A stretch of DNA of 64,000 bases from Ectobacillus funiculus (GTDB lineage Bacteria > Bacillota > Bacilli > Bacillales > Bacillaceae_G): NCBI RefSeq assembly GCF_042429435.1, contig NZ_JBHMAF010000167.1. One strand, written 5' to 3'. The number at the start of each line of letters is the position of its first letter. Positions within the stretch are counted from its first letter, which is position 1. This document shows, piece by piece, positions 52,184-61,048 of the stretch. Both the position numbers and the translations under genes were made by a program. Under the pieces are notes generated by a model that worked only from the letters and a program-made list of their open reading frames with translations, was not told where the DNA came from and did not search any database.

Positions 52184-52222
52184 AGCCGATTCATGAAAAT
52201 AAAAACGTGAGTCGGCTTTTTT
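52184..52222 (+). terminator. Plus-strand terminator
   Basis: AGCCGATTCA and TGAGTCGGCT form a 10-bp stem followed by TTTTTT. No annotated plus-strand gene precedes it, which implies an unrecognised transcript. Confidence 0.75.
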
Positions 52223-52383
52223 ATGTGAAAAATGCTCCTATTTACGAGTAAAAAACCAGCCCATGGCTAGGCCGGTTAACATAATCCCGCATTATCGGAA
52301 TTCAATGTATCTAGGAGTCTACAAAAAACATCCTCCAGTTAAACAGTCTCGTGTTCGCTTTGCTATCAGGATGCAGTCCTCGA

Positions 52384-52491
52384 TTAGATAAGGACATACA
52401 CAAGCGAGAGAATTCCAATAAGCGTTACAAATATTGAAGTTAAGAATCCATTATCAATTAATGCTGTCATTAAAGTTTTTTTCTCGTTCAT
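52384..52491 (-). CDS. Very small membrane peptide, 35 residues
   Basis: ATG at 52491 with GGGAAGAG upstream. The product starts MNEKKTLMTALIDNG and continues as a single hydrophobic helix, FLTSIFVTLIGILSLVYVLI, running to the C-terminus. The layout (short polar head, one helix, no tail) is like small regulatory membrane peptides or type I toxins. It lies just downstream of another small membrane protein gene. Not recognised. Confidence 0.45.
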   Translation of the reverse strand: MNEKKTLMTALIDNGFLTSIFVTLIGILSLVYVLI

Positions 52492-52559
52492 TTGTATCTC
52501 TTCCCTTTAGCAAACCCCTCTTGTTCTCTGAAGGAGAACTTCAGAGAACAGCGGATGGA

Positions 52560-52787
52560 TTATTGTTTTAATCTGTGAATATAAATCTTCCCAACAAAAA
52601 AGCTAATGATCCAACCTATCAACAAGGGAAGCATTGATCCGCTTTGCATATAATAACCATTTACGTTATCAATTTCTTCGTATCGGTACATGAACATAGG
52701 AATAGTAAACATATGACCAATGCAGTAAATTAATAGGGAAATCAAAACAAATGATAAGAATGAAACGATAAACTTTTTGGATACCAT
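52560..52787 (-). CDS. Small two-helix membrane protein
   Basis: 75 residues from the ATG at 52787, 8 bases after GGAGG; a GTG nine bases earlier overlaps that site. Two hydrophobic helices, IVSFLSFVLISLLIYCIGHM and MLPLLIGWIISFFVGKIYIH, are separated by the polar loop YRYEEIDNVNGYYMQSGS. Not recognised. Possibly co-transcribed with the 35-residue peptide gene 68 bases downstream. Confidence 0.6.
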   Translation of the reverse strand: MVSKKFIVSFLSFVLISLLIYCIGHMFTIPMFMYRYEEIDNVNGYYMQSGSMLPLLIGWIISFFVGKIYIHRLKQ

Positions 52788-52799
52788 TATGAACACCTC

Positions 52800-53116
52800 C
52801 CTCCAAAGATTCTTGTCACATATTTTTTACTAACTATCTCTCAATTTCCTAATTGTACCACTAAAGGAAATTGTTTGTTTAGATTTTTGGATGCACACTC
52901 CATTCAGAGCAAAGGCTATTTTTTTGAAGTTTTCTCAACGTATTGTAACTACATCTAATTGTTTATGAACTGAATATGAACTTTGAAATGGAATTTTTAA
53001 AAGGTTCGCATTCCTTCTGTAAAACATCGAAATGCAAGCAGAGGCTTTTTTCAAAAAAACTAAAATTGAATCTACCCCTAAGTTGGTTGCCCTTTCTAAT
53101 CACTTATGTCACCCAA
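52800..53116. other. Intergenic region
   Basis: No gene supported. A 73-codon plus-strand frame beginning at 52976 has no ribosome binding site, an odd composition, and overlaps a terminator. Confidence 0.4.
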
Positions 53117-53160
53117 GAAAAAAGCAGATTGTATCGTACATATACAATCTGCTTTCATTT
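53117..53160. terminator. Bidirectional terminator
   Basis: AAGCAGATTGTAT and ATACAATCTGCTT form a perfect 13-bp stem with T runs on both strands. It follows the permease remnant. Confidence 0.75.
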
Positions 53161-53162
53161 AT

Positions 53163-53315
53163 TTATTGCATTTCATTCTTCAAGATACTATTTCTAGATC
53201 CATAAAAACGATAAAAAATTAAACCAATCACCAGCCAAATGCCAAAGGATAACCAAGTAATCCACTGTAAGTTAAAAATTAAATACAGGCACAAGATGCA
53301 TGATGCCGCGTTAAC
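53163..53315 (-). pseudogene. Amino acid permease (APC family), C-terminal remnant
   Basis: On the minus strand the frame reads LQWITWLSFGIWLVIGLIFY, then RFYGSRNSILKNEMQ and a stop, which is the standard last helix and tail of APC-superfamily amino acid permeases. A stop lies in frame just upstream of NAASCILCLYLIF, and nothing more of the gene is present. It still has its terminator. Confidence 0.6.
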
Positions 53316-53492
53316 TTAATAAGAATTTCTTTCCTTGGAACAATGCATTCTTTAGGTTCAGTAAAAAGCGACTAAACAAGTCTATTGTTACCTTACAATA
53401 CTTATTAAAGCTTAACTACTTTCGTTTACACAATGAGAAAAAACGCTGCCAGTTTAGCATCGCCCCCGTTAATATAAGTAAACTATTATTTT

Positions 53493-54509
53493 TTAATCTG
53501 AATTTAACAACTTCTTCCTGTTTGTCACAAGGGGAGGTTGTTCGAGCCACTTCTTTTCAACCACTATATCAAAGGTGTCCTTAGAGTAAAGCATAACTTC
53601 CGCTATGATTTTGCTATATTGTGCTGTAAGGTCTGTTCTCATTGAGACTGACATGGCGTGCGATATTAAACTGATGTCTACAGAATTCAATACATTAATC
53701 ATTGAAAAAATAAGTTTATCTGAAAATGGTGATGAAGTTGAATCTGTTACTTCCATCCCAACAGGTACCGTACCGAGTAGGTCTTCTTCCATCATCAAAT
53801 TGTTGAAAAATTTGATTTGTTGTTCACTGAGAGTTTTCCCTCTTATTACGTGATTCTTTAGTTTCTTATCCTTTATTACTTGAGCAAATCCTAGCATGAC
53901 AAGAACAGAGAAATAATTTCTCTCAATGTTAAAGAATATCTCGGACAATTCAATAGCATTTAGTGGGCGTTTTTTTCCAACTATCCCGGTTAAAAAAGAA
54001 CCTTTTTGAACAAATTCGATTTCCTTTGGATATTCCATTTTAGGTGGTCGGTCATAAATTCCTTTTGACAACATCATCTTCACTACTTTGCCAAACATTT
54101 CTGTCGATGTATGTATGCATTCTGTAAAGAAGTCAAGTACATCAAGCCGAACATTATTAGAAGCAGTATAACTAAAGTTGATCATTGCAAGTCGATTCAT
54201 CATGTAAATATAACTTAATGAAAAAATATCATGAAATAGTGGAGGGGCAGACAAATTCACATCATCTTCTGCAAAGCCTCTAGGCACCGGGAAATTTTCT
54301 TTTATGAAGATTTGTTTAATTTTATCTAATCTGCCTTCAGAGATTTCTAATGCCACCTTAGTGAGTGGTTTGATTTCTTCATCTTGAAGATGGTGCATAA
54401 AATATGTTAGGAATCTAATGTTCATACTTTCTTGAATAAAAATTCCCCACAGTCCGCCTATTTCAGTGCATGTCAATTCAATATTGACTTGTTTTTCGTT
54501 TGGTTTCAA
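53493..54509 (-). CDS. DUF3231 family protein
   Basis: 338 residues, TTG start with GGAGGG upstream. It is built of two similar mostly helical halves: in the first, LTCTEIGGLWGIFIQESMNI and GRLDKIKQIFIKENFPVPRG; in the second, LNAIELSEIFFNIERNYFSV and FNNLMMEEDLLGTVPVGMEV. This doubled ferritin-like arrangement is DUF3231, common in spore-formers and often present in several copies. No signal peptide. Function is unknown; proposals linking the family to spore or stress biology rest on distribution only. Single-gene unit. Confidence 0.75.
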   Translation of the reverse strand: MKPNEKQVNIELTCTEIGGLWGIFIQESMNIRFLTYFMHHLQDEEIKPLTKVALEISEGRLDKIKQIFIKENFPVPRGFAEDDVNLSAPPLFHDIFSLSYIYMMNRLAMINFSYTASNNVRLDVLDFFTECIHTSTEMFGKVVKMMLSKGIYDRPPKMEYPKEIEFVQKGSFLTGIVGKKRPLNAIELSEIFFNIERNYFSVLVMLGFAQVIKDKKLKNHVIRGKTLSEQQIKFFNNLMMEEDLLGTVPVGMEVTDSTSSPFSDKLIFSMINVLNSVDISLISHAMSVSMRTDLTAQYSKIIAEVMLYSKDTFDIVVEKKWLEQPPLVTNRKKLLNSD

Positions 54510-54663
54510 AAACTGATCCCTCCATTATTTTTTAGTTTTATTATTTCAAAATACACAAATATTTAATCTGAAATTTTTAATGGTACGGAGGAGAAATCCA
54601 AGTATAAACAAGATTTATATCATTATGAAATTTGCTCTTTCAATACTTCTTCTTATTGAGCTA

Positions 54664-54733
54664 AAGGGGTGCTTTAGTGGAACAAGAAAAAGGAGCCGCA
54701 ACTACAACTCCTTGTTTCGCTCAAGCACCCGTT
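54664..54733. repeat. Long imperfect inverted repeat
   Basis: GGGTGCTTTAGTGGAACAAG pairs imperfectly with CTTGTTTCGCTCAAGCACCC around a central 27 bases. It sits between DUF3231 and the VOC gene and may terminate the VOC transcript, although the T tract is poor. Confidence 0.5.
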
Positions 54734-54764
54734 TATTCAACAAAATATGAATAATTACAACCCG

Positions 54765-55115
54765 TTATTTCTCCCATAGCTCAACTAGTCTACCTTCAGG
54801 ATCTTTAATCCAAATAAACTTACCAAATTCACTAATCTCTTTTTCCTTTACAAGAGGTACACCAATTTGTTCAAGATGCTTAATAGTCTCGTTTAGATTA
54901 TAAACTTGGAAATTTAACATCACTTGCTGTTCTGTTGGGAAGTAAAGGTCATCTTCAGTAAAGAAAGAAAAGATAGTTTCATTTCCTGAATGGGGTTTAA
55001 TAATAGTCCCATTCCAATTTTCAATTTCAATCTTCAACACTTCACTGTACCATCTTTTTAGAGCATCTAGATTTTTAGTCCTCCAAAATATTCCCCCGAA
55101 ACCTTTTATCATCAT
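54765..55115 (-). CDS. VOC-superfamily (glyoxalase/dioxygenase-like) protein
   Basis: 116 residues from the ATG at 55115, with GGGAG upstream. A single VOC unit of two beta-alpha-beta-beta-beta modules: GFGGIFWRTKNLDALKRWYS and QVMLNFQVYNLNETIKHLEQ, ending FIWIKDPEGRLVELWEK, where the Glu is the usual metal ligand. Candidate functions include glyoxalase-like lyase or antibiotic-binding protein. The first module lacks an obvious His ligand, so catalytic activity is uncertain. Monocistronic. Confidence 0.75.
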   Translation of the reverse strand: MMIKGFGGIFWRTKNLDALKRWYSEVLKIEIENWNGTIIKPHSGNETIFSFFTEDDLYFPTEQQVMLNFQVYNLNETIKHLEQIGVPLVKEKEISEFGKFIWIKDPEGRLVELWEK

Positions 55116-55476
55116 AATAAACTCGCTCCCTTCTCTAATTTCTTTAATTTTTCGATTAAATTCAAGAAATAGAACAAATTCCTTCTTCAACCAACCTGTC
55201 CTTTACCTTATGTGGATTCCTTCATAATCTTTTCTATATAATTTAATCTAAATACACAATTTTCTTTTTAGCGTTATTCCCCAATCTGGCTCTAAACATA
55301 AAGAAAGAGTACAATTCATGCTGCAGTATTGCGTCCGATCGTAAGGAGTAATAAGAGGCTCTATTATCTGGTTTGCTTTAAGTGGATTATTTCACAATCA
55401 TAGTAAGTTCCACAGAAAAAGGCATTAATCCTTCCTGCTGAATCAATGCCTTCACTTTTTGAAATTAACTTTACTA

Positions 55477-55665
55477 TTACTTTTTTTTGTTGATATAGCT
55501 TTGTTTCATCATTTCGTAAATTTCTTCCTTTGGAACAGTACCGTCAAGAATTATCGAATTCCAATGGTCCTTATTAAGATGAAATGCCGGAACTACCGAA
55601 TTGTAAATCTGACGCCAATAATCCAAAAAAACGGGTTCACATTTCACAATTAACAATTGGAGGTG
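55477..55665 (-). pseudogene. MmcQ/YjbR-family protein, C-terminal fragment
   Basis: The last 60 codons match YjbR-like proteins: LLIVKCEPVFLDYWRQIYNS, VVPAFHLNKDHWNSIILDG and a helix to the end. The N-terminal half normally present (about 50 residues) is missing. The open frame upstream runs through a terminator hairpin and is not homologous, so the gene is truncated at its 5' end. Confidence 0.65.
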
Positions 55666-55671
55666 TAGTTC

Positions 55672-55700
55672 AAAAAAGTCGGCTTGACAACCGACTTTTT
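55672..55700 (-). terminator. Terminator of the aldose epimerase gene
   Basis: AAAAAGTCGG and CCGACTTTTT form a perfect stem with T runs on both strands. Confidence 0.8.
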
Positions 55701-55777
55701 CAACACCATGACTCAAGGAACTAAATCAAAGCGGTTTACGGAATAGTAAAATTCCCTAGCTCCGCTATCCATTTTGT

Positions 55778-56722
55778 TTAAAAATGCTCTATATCAATTT
55801 GTGTTGTAAAGATCTTTTCTTGATTAGGCTTCAATCCATAAAGCCCTGTGATTTCTTCCGATAAAGGAATATTCGGGGCATTGGTCACCCATGAATACGG
55901 CTCTATAGCAAGAAGATCTTCTTGTCCTCCGGCCGTAAATAGAACCCAATGTCTAAAACCGCTTACAGCCTCATATGTAACCTTTAAGCCTAAAGCAGGG
56001 TGCTCCATAACAGCTTTGTGATTATCTGTTAGCGGGTAAACATCATCTAGAGCAAGCCCTTTCAGCTTCATGCCGTTTTTCAATTCCTCTTTGTATAGAA
56101 CATCTAATAGCTTCCCTGTTGGCAAATTTCGTTGATTCAATTCCCAATACATGTTCAAGTCCATGTAAAGCTTAGCGCTCTCCATCGGGAAATTGAAGGT
56201 TGTATGATAGCCGACACCTACGGGCATTACCTCGCTGCTTTTGTTGATGACTTTTAAAGTCTGTGTAATACCTCTCTCTGTCAAATGAACAGTCATCTCT
56301 AATACAAATGCATGTGGAAATTGCCGTAAAATGTCTGGATGGTCACTAGATTCAAATATCGTAGTGAGTGTATCATGTCTATCATCTATCCTGCTCACCG
56401 TCCATTTTTTATTATGAACCCATCCGTGAATATGCACATTCTCTTTTGGTCTGTTCATATCCAACATGTACGTCCGGTTATCGAACTGAAACACAGCATC
56501 TTCTATTCGGTTTGGCGGAAATAACACAGGTGTTCCATATAACATCCTGCGGCCGTCATACTCTTCTTTTGTTTTTGGAACCCTTAGCAGCTCTACTCCT
56601 TTCTTTTTATCGAAAAGAGAAATCAGGTTACTGCCTTCCTCTGGAAGAATGATGGCTTTAAAACACTCATTTTCTATTTCATATGCAATTCCTTCTAGAA
56701 ACTCAATTTGTTGAATACCCAA
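55778..56722 (-). CDS. Aldose 1-epimerase (mutarotase) family protein
   Basis: 314 residues if started at the TTG at 56722, which lies 7 bases after GGAGGG; longer in-frame starts have no ribosome binding site. It interconverts alpha and beta anomers of aldoses. Galactose-mutarotase fold with NRIEDAVFQFDNRTYMLDMN, the catalytic-region His in VHIHGWVHNKKW, PVGVGYHTTFNF and LLAIEPYSWVTNAPN with the likely base Glu. Such enzymes help sugars released extracellularly to enter catabolism. It lies next to an Axe2-like esterase gene, with 166 bases between. Confidence 0.85.
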   Translation of the reverse strand: MGIQQIEFLEGIAYEIENECFKAIILPEEGSNLISLFDKKKGVELLRVPKTKEEYDGRRMLYGTPVLFPPNRIEDAVFQFDNRTYMLDMNRPKENVHIHGWVHNKKWTVSRIDDRHDTLTTIFESSDHPDILRQFPHAFVLEMTVHLTERGITQTLKVINKSSEVMPVGVGYHTTFNFPMESAKLYMDLNMYWELNQRNLPTGKLLDVLYKEELKNGMKLKGLALDDVYPLTDNHKAVMEHPALGLKVTYEAVSGFRHWVLFTAGGQEDLLAIEPYSWVTNAPNIPLSEEITGLYGLKPNQEKIFTTQIDIEHF

Positions 56723-56888
56723 AATTTTCCCTCCTGCTCTTCTACAAACTATAAAAAAACTAACTACCACCCTAAAAAATACTGTCTTTTCCAATAATTC
56801 AGCTAAAAGGATAACGTATTCCCCGTATAAAGGATATGGTTAAACTATCTTGACAGGTATGCGACTGTACCCCCATCATAAGGCTCGG

Positions 56889-57545
56889 TCACATTTTATT
56901 CCAATCAAACCCAATCTTCTTCAAGAAGGCCCTCGCCAGCACCATATGACCGGCAACACTTGGATGGACACGGTCCCATGCCAATGTTGCCGGGTAGAGT
57001 TGCTCTAACACTACATTAAATGCAGCTTGTGTATCTATGAAGATACAGTCCATTTCTTCGGCGATGCGTCTTACAACTGCCCCATATTGATCCATTGTCC
57101 GGCGCATTGCATCATGTTCATTACTTTCTAAATAAAAAGGGGTCATCAATACAATCCCATTGACAAACGATTTTGTCTCTTTAATCAGCTTCCGTAGCGT
57201 GTCCTCGTATTCATCCAAATACACATGCTGATCTTTAATAAACGGCATATCGTACTGCCGCCACACATCGTTTGTACCAATCATAATCGCTAACCAGTCT
57301 GGGTTCTGATTAAGCACATCCTCTTGCCATCTTTTCTTTAAATCCCGAACTGTGTTTCCGCTAATCCCTTTATTGACGACTCGAATCCCCAATTCCGGAT
57401 AAACGGACTGCAGGAGCCCGTCGATGAAGGATACATATCCTTTACCTAGCGCACCGAACAAACCTTCTCCTTCCGGCTTCACTCGTTCACAATCCGTAAT
57501 CGAATCTCCAATAAATAAAAGTTTTTGATCCTTATTTAATAGCAT
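56889..57545 (-). CDS. SGNH/GDSL esterase, Axe2-like acetylxylan esterase
   Basis: 218 residues from the ATG at 57545, with GGAGAAGGAG upstream. All SGNH blocks are present: LLFIGDSITDCERV (catalytic Ser), VNKGISGNTVRDLKKRW (Gly), IMIGTNDVWRQYD (Asn) and AWDRVHPSVAGHMVLARAFL (Asp and His). Length and motifs match the intracellular Axe2 acetylxylan esterase of Geobacillus, which removes acetyl groups from xylo-oligosaccharides. No signal peptide. It fits the plant-polysaccharide theme of the window, though no xylanase or xylosidase gene is certain here. Confidence 0.85.
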   Translation of the reverse strand: MLLNKDQKLLFIGDSITDCERVKPEGEGLFGALGKGYVSFIDGLLQSVYPELGIRVVNKGISGNTVRDLKKRWQEDVLNQNPDWLAIMIGTNDVWRQYDMPFIKDQHVYLDEYEDTLRKLIKETKSFVNGIVLMTPFYLESNEHDAMRRTMDQYGAVVRRIAEEMDCIFIDTQAAFNVVLEQLYPATLAWDRVHPSVAGHMVLARAFLKKIGFDWNKM

Positions 57546-57654
57546 TGTTTTATCTCCTTCTCCAAACTCCCCGTTATGTGAATGAACCTTCCATATATAA
57601 CCATTATAGAACATACGTTTCTGTAATACAATACTTTAGGCCGCGTCTAACCGA

Positions 57655-57731
57655 AATTTATCCCCGCCTTATCCTTGGGCCTCGCCCTTCACAGGCATGA
57701 AGAAGGGGAATTCTTTCGGAAATCTGTTAAA
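57655..57731. repeat. Inverted repeat sharing the 2.2-kb element's end
   Basis: CCGAAA(TTTA)TCCCC pairs imperfectly with GGGGAATTCTTTCGG. The segment TTTCGGAAATCTGTTAAA at its right is shared with the element at 2165-2262. Confidence 0.4.
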
Positions 57732-57820
57732 TAAAGTTTATCTTATTGCTAAATATTGATGCTTTTTGCACAAAATATCTAGCATCTCGAACTTGAAGAC
57801 CCTACAGCGTAAGTAAACGC

Positions 57821-58635
57821 TTAAATTCTAGCAAAAGAGCTTTTCATAAACCCTACGTACTGTTTAAAAGTAATTTCCGGCTCTTCGATTTCAGGGCACC
57901 ATTTTTTCTCCCACTCCAGAGTAAAATAGCCGTCATAGCCATTCTCCACTAATAGCTGCAGCATTTGCTGTAAAGGAACATCCCCCTCTCTAAGCAAACA
58001 AAGCTGGTAACCCCGATCTGTATCTTTCTTCATATACGAATCCTTTCAGTGAGTATATTTGATCCGTTTTCCTAAAGTGTCCCATGTTAGAACAGGATTC
58101 TCACCCGCTGTTCTAAAAGGATGATGGACATCCCATAACACGTGCAGATAATCAGAATTTACCCTTTCAACAACTTCTGCAATATGTTCGCAATTTGTCC
58201 AATCATCATGTGTTTCAATAACGAGACTTACATTGAAGGCCTCAGCTATTTTCAGCATTTCCACTAGATTTTCAACTACAATGTCAACTGCCTTGCTTCG
58301 CTCTACGTCTATAATCGTTCCGCCAAAAACCCGTATATACGGCGTGTTAAAATATTGGCATAGCTCCTTAATTCATATAGGTACTGTCCCAACTCCTCAT
58401 GTAATGTGGTAAATAATTGTATCGAGCTCGAAAAACATGGTATTTCTAAGGATGCATCTTGAAGTTTTCGTACCGTTTCTTTTATATTAGTTGAGAACGC
58501 GGAGAATGTAAAAATATTAAGCTCTCCTAAATATCCTCGAAAATCTATACCATGATACCCATTTTCAACTGCATTTGAAATAATGGTATCTAAATCCCAT
58601 TCCGGACATCCTAACGTTGAAAAAGCTAGCTTCAT
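57821..58635 (-). pseudogene. Sugar phosphate isomerase/epimerase (AP2-endonuclease-like TIM barrel), broken
   Basis: Three collinear pieces make one IolE/YcjR-like barrel. The first (from 58635) reads MKLAFSTLGCPEWDLDTII and GYHGIDFRGYLGEL. A frameshift near 58370 moves to a frame reading NTPYIRVFGGTIIDVERSKA, VSLVIETHDDW and HVLWDVHHPFRTAGENP. Then an in-frame TGA at 58046-58048 follows IKYTH, after which KDSYMKKDTDRGYQLCLL and GYFTLEWEKKWCPEIEEPE complete the fold. Metal-binding Glu, Asp and His positions are all still visible, so the damage is recent or due to sequence error. Sugar substrate unknown. Confidence 0.8.
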
Positions 58636-58709
58636 TGCTTTCCTCCCCTGCTACAGAAATACGTGATAAAAATCTTATATTTTCAATCCAAAATCGCTGA
58701 TATATATTG

Positions 58710-58955
58710 TTAGATTGAATAACCACTAAGCGTCACTATGTCAATGTTCGGATACTTTTTCTCAAAAGCAGCAATGGTGCTTTTCCAATTGTAAGATTCT
58801 TCGTTCCTAAAAATATGGAATTTAATAGTGACCGTTTCAGCTTGTTTCGAATCTGACGATGTTTTTTCAGTGCTGCTTCCTGCACAGCCTGCCATCATAA
58901 CCTCAGAGCTATAAGATGGCGCAGTTCTCTGATTTAGAGCCGATAAAACATTCAC
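58710..58955 (-). pseudogene. Extracellular solute-binding lipoprotein, N-terminal fragment
   Basis: About 60 recognisable residues of a family 1 sugar-binding lipoprotein: MAGCAGSSTEKTSSDSKQ around the lipid-modified Cys and FRNEESYNWKSTIAAFEKKY, PNIDI. The signal helix before the Cys and the remaining ~350 residues are absent. It lies beside the broken isomerase gene and probably came from the same lost sugar-uptake operon. Confidence 0.6.
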
Positions 58956-59440
58956 TGCAACTTTTTACTCATGTTGTACCAAATGACTCTACCATGCTCA
59001 GAACTTGAAACCCCGAGGTTGCGGTATCCATAGTTTTCATAGAAGCGAATTAAGTTCTCTTTACAAGTGAGTGTAATCGTTTCACGGTTGTTCTCTCTTG
59101 CGTTTTTTTCAAGATGTGTAAGTAACGCTGATGCCACACCTCGTTTTTGAAAATGCGGGGACACTGCTAATCCTAAAACACTTTGGTGACCGCCAGATGC
59201 TGGATTTTCCTTTACATTACCAAATAAGTCATCTGTAATGAATGCTGTTTCAATGACTGGTCCATTGACAAAACCTACTATCACACCATCTTTTTCAGCT
59301 ACAAAAAAACTATCCGGAGTCAATTGAATGCGCTTTTCAAATGCTTCTTTCGTCGCAGCCTCTTCTTCTGTAAAACAACAATATTCAATGACTACAAGTT
59401 CAGGTAAATCTTTCATTTTTACGTTCCGTATTCTCAACAT
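58952..59440 (-). CDS. GNAT-family N-acetyltransferase
   Basis: 162 residues from the ATG at 59440, 11 bases after GGAGG. One GNAT domain: MLRIRNVKMKDLPELVVIEY, SFFVAEKDGVIVGFVNG, the acetyl-CoA loop LGLAVSPHFQKRGVASALLT and FYENYGYRNLGVSSSEHGRV near the end. It resembles the arylalkylamine-acetyltransferase-like branch seen in Firmicutes. Substrate unknown. Single gene. Confidence 0.8.
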   Translation of the reverse strand: MLRIRNVKMKDLPELVVIEYCCFTEEEAATKEAFEKRIQLTPDSFFVAEKDGVIVGFVNGPVIETAFITDDLFGNVKENPASGGHQSVLGLAVSPHFQKRGVASALLTHLEKNARENNRETITLTCKENLIRFYENYGYRNLGVSSSEHGRVIWYNMSKKLQ

Positions 59441-59846
59441 ATCCGTCCATTCCTCCAAAATTGAAACATATTCCTAAATTAACTTAGATTTCGTCAAATG
59501 AATAGATAGCATGTAAGTTATTTTTGTTAATCTCAAGTATCCGTTTCTTTAGTCTTTCTGAAAATGAGATCTAATATTTTCAAAATAATTAGGTGCTTCG
59601 TTTGCTCAATAAATAAAGACATCCCTTATTAAAGGAATGCCTCTGTTAATCGAGTAAGAAAAGAAAGATATTGAATAGTATGGAAGCGATGCAGATGCCT
59701 CGAAAGAAACAAGTTTTCTTACGGGATAAGTCCGTCAAAATTCAGAAAGAATTTATACATCAGTTGTTTGAATTTACAGGATAAGGTAGGCTTCCGAAAA
59801 AAGTCTACTCATTTTTCCAAACCTTCATCGTATTTACACCAGAATC
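59441..59846. other. Intergenic region
   Basis: No supported gene. A 34-codon plus-strand frame at 59680-59784 has no ribosome binding site. Confidence 0.4.
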
Positions 59847-60791
59847 TTATTTCAATAATCCTTTCAGGAAGTCTAATTTCAGCTTCGCATTATCTTGGCT
59901 GATAACATCTACGCCCGTATCAATATTTTTTTTAACGTCCTCTCCCTTTATGACTTTCAATGCAGTTTCAATGCTTAGATACCCCATATCATAAGGATTT
60001 TGTGCGACTGTATCAGTTAATGTTCCATCTTCTATTAACTTAATCATTTTGATAATTCCATCTGCTCCTATGACTGGTATTTTAAGCCCATGATCCTTAA
60101 TAACCTTTAACGCATCTACGGCCACGATGTCATTTGTGGTAATGATGCCTTTGACATCAGGATCATCCCGTAAAATCGTTTCCATTGCTTTTTTGGTTAT
60201 CTCGGCATGATCTGATAATCCTACTTTTTCTGTCGCTATTTTGATCCCTGCAGCTTCTAAACTCATTTTAGCCCCTTCTATTCGCTTACCTATCACTGGA
60301 ATATCTCCGCCAATCAAGGCCGCTTCATCTCCAGGCTGCAGGTGTGAAGCTAATAATTCTCCGGCTATTCTGCCCAAGTTAAGGTTATCCGTACCAATAT
60401 ATGCAGTTTTGTCTTTCCATGGATCGTATGTGTCTAATAGCAATACGGGAATATTTGTTTTTATAAATTTTTCCAATACAGGAATGATGCGATCTGGAGA
60501 AGTCGGAGAGACTATTAATACATCCGGCTTCTCTTTTAGAACATTCTCTAACATATCTCTCTGTGACTCTACTGTTCCGTCTTTAGGTGCGATCACTTTA
60601 CCGTCCACCTCAAAATCCCGAAACCCCTTTTCCACTCCTGCTTTAGTGATTTCCCAGTATTCAGAATTAAAATCTTTTAAAACAACAACTACTTTAGGTC
60701 TATCCTCTGCTCTATAGAATTTGACTATGCATCCTATTAAAATGACTAGAAACAACGAACTAATCAATAGGATACGCAGCTTCTTTTTCAT
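59847..60791 (-). CDS. Ribose/sugar-type binding lipoprotein, solitary
   Basis: 314 residues with GGGAG before the ATG. Signal with lipobox LVILIGC, then a Peripla_BP_4 fold: VVVVLKDFNSEYWEITKAGV, VLIVSPTSPDRIIPVL, NIPVLLLDTYDP, AYIGTDNLNLGRIAGELLAS, GIITTNDIVAVDALKVIKDH and VAQNPYDMGYLSIETALKVI. It is of the RbsB class, but no permease or ATPase gene adjoins it. It may work with a distant transporter or as a sensor, like the other anchored binding proteins here. Ligand unknown. Confidence 0.82.
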   Translation of the reverse strand: MKKKLRILLISSLFLVILIGCIVKFYRAEDRPKVVVVLKDFNSEYWEITKAGVEKGFRDFEVDGKVIAPKDGTVESQRDMLENVLKEKPDVLIVSPTSPDRIIPVLEKFIKTNIPVLLLDTYDPWKDKTAYIGTDNLNLGRIAGELLASHLQPGDEAALIGGDIPVIGKRIEGAKMSLEAAGIKIATEKVGLSDHAEITKKAMETILRDDPDVKGIITTNDIVAVDALKVIKDHGLKIPVIGADGIIKMIKLIEDGTLTDTVAQNPYDMGYLSIETALKVIKGEDVKKNIDTGVDVISQDNAKLKLDFLKGLLK

Positions 60792-61048
60792 CTTTTATCT
60801 CCCTGTCATCAAAGTTTTGCATTTTTACAACATTAAGGATACGCATGTCCCTTTACTTGAAACTTCATTTATCTGTTATTATCGATCGAAAAAAACGATC
60901 AATTTGTTGAATCTCTTCATTCAGTTCTAGTTGAAACTACACATTTCTCATCAGAACATGCCGTCCTACCTTCTTTTTCTATCTGCTATATTATTGATTA
61001 AACCGGAAGTTACCGGGTTAGCCTGCCGATATAAGTGCTGTAATATGT

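Noticed and set aside
52976..53197. Plus-strand 73-codon frame
   Set aside because: It overlaps a strong bidirectional terminator and the antisense of a permease remnant; no ribosome binding site.
59680..59784. Plus-strand 34-codon frame beginning MEAMQMPRKKQ
   Set aside because: No ribosome binding site and no recognisable family; could be a remnant but cannot be supported.
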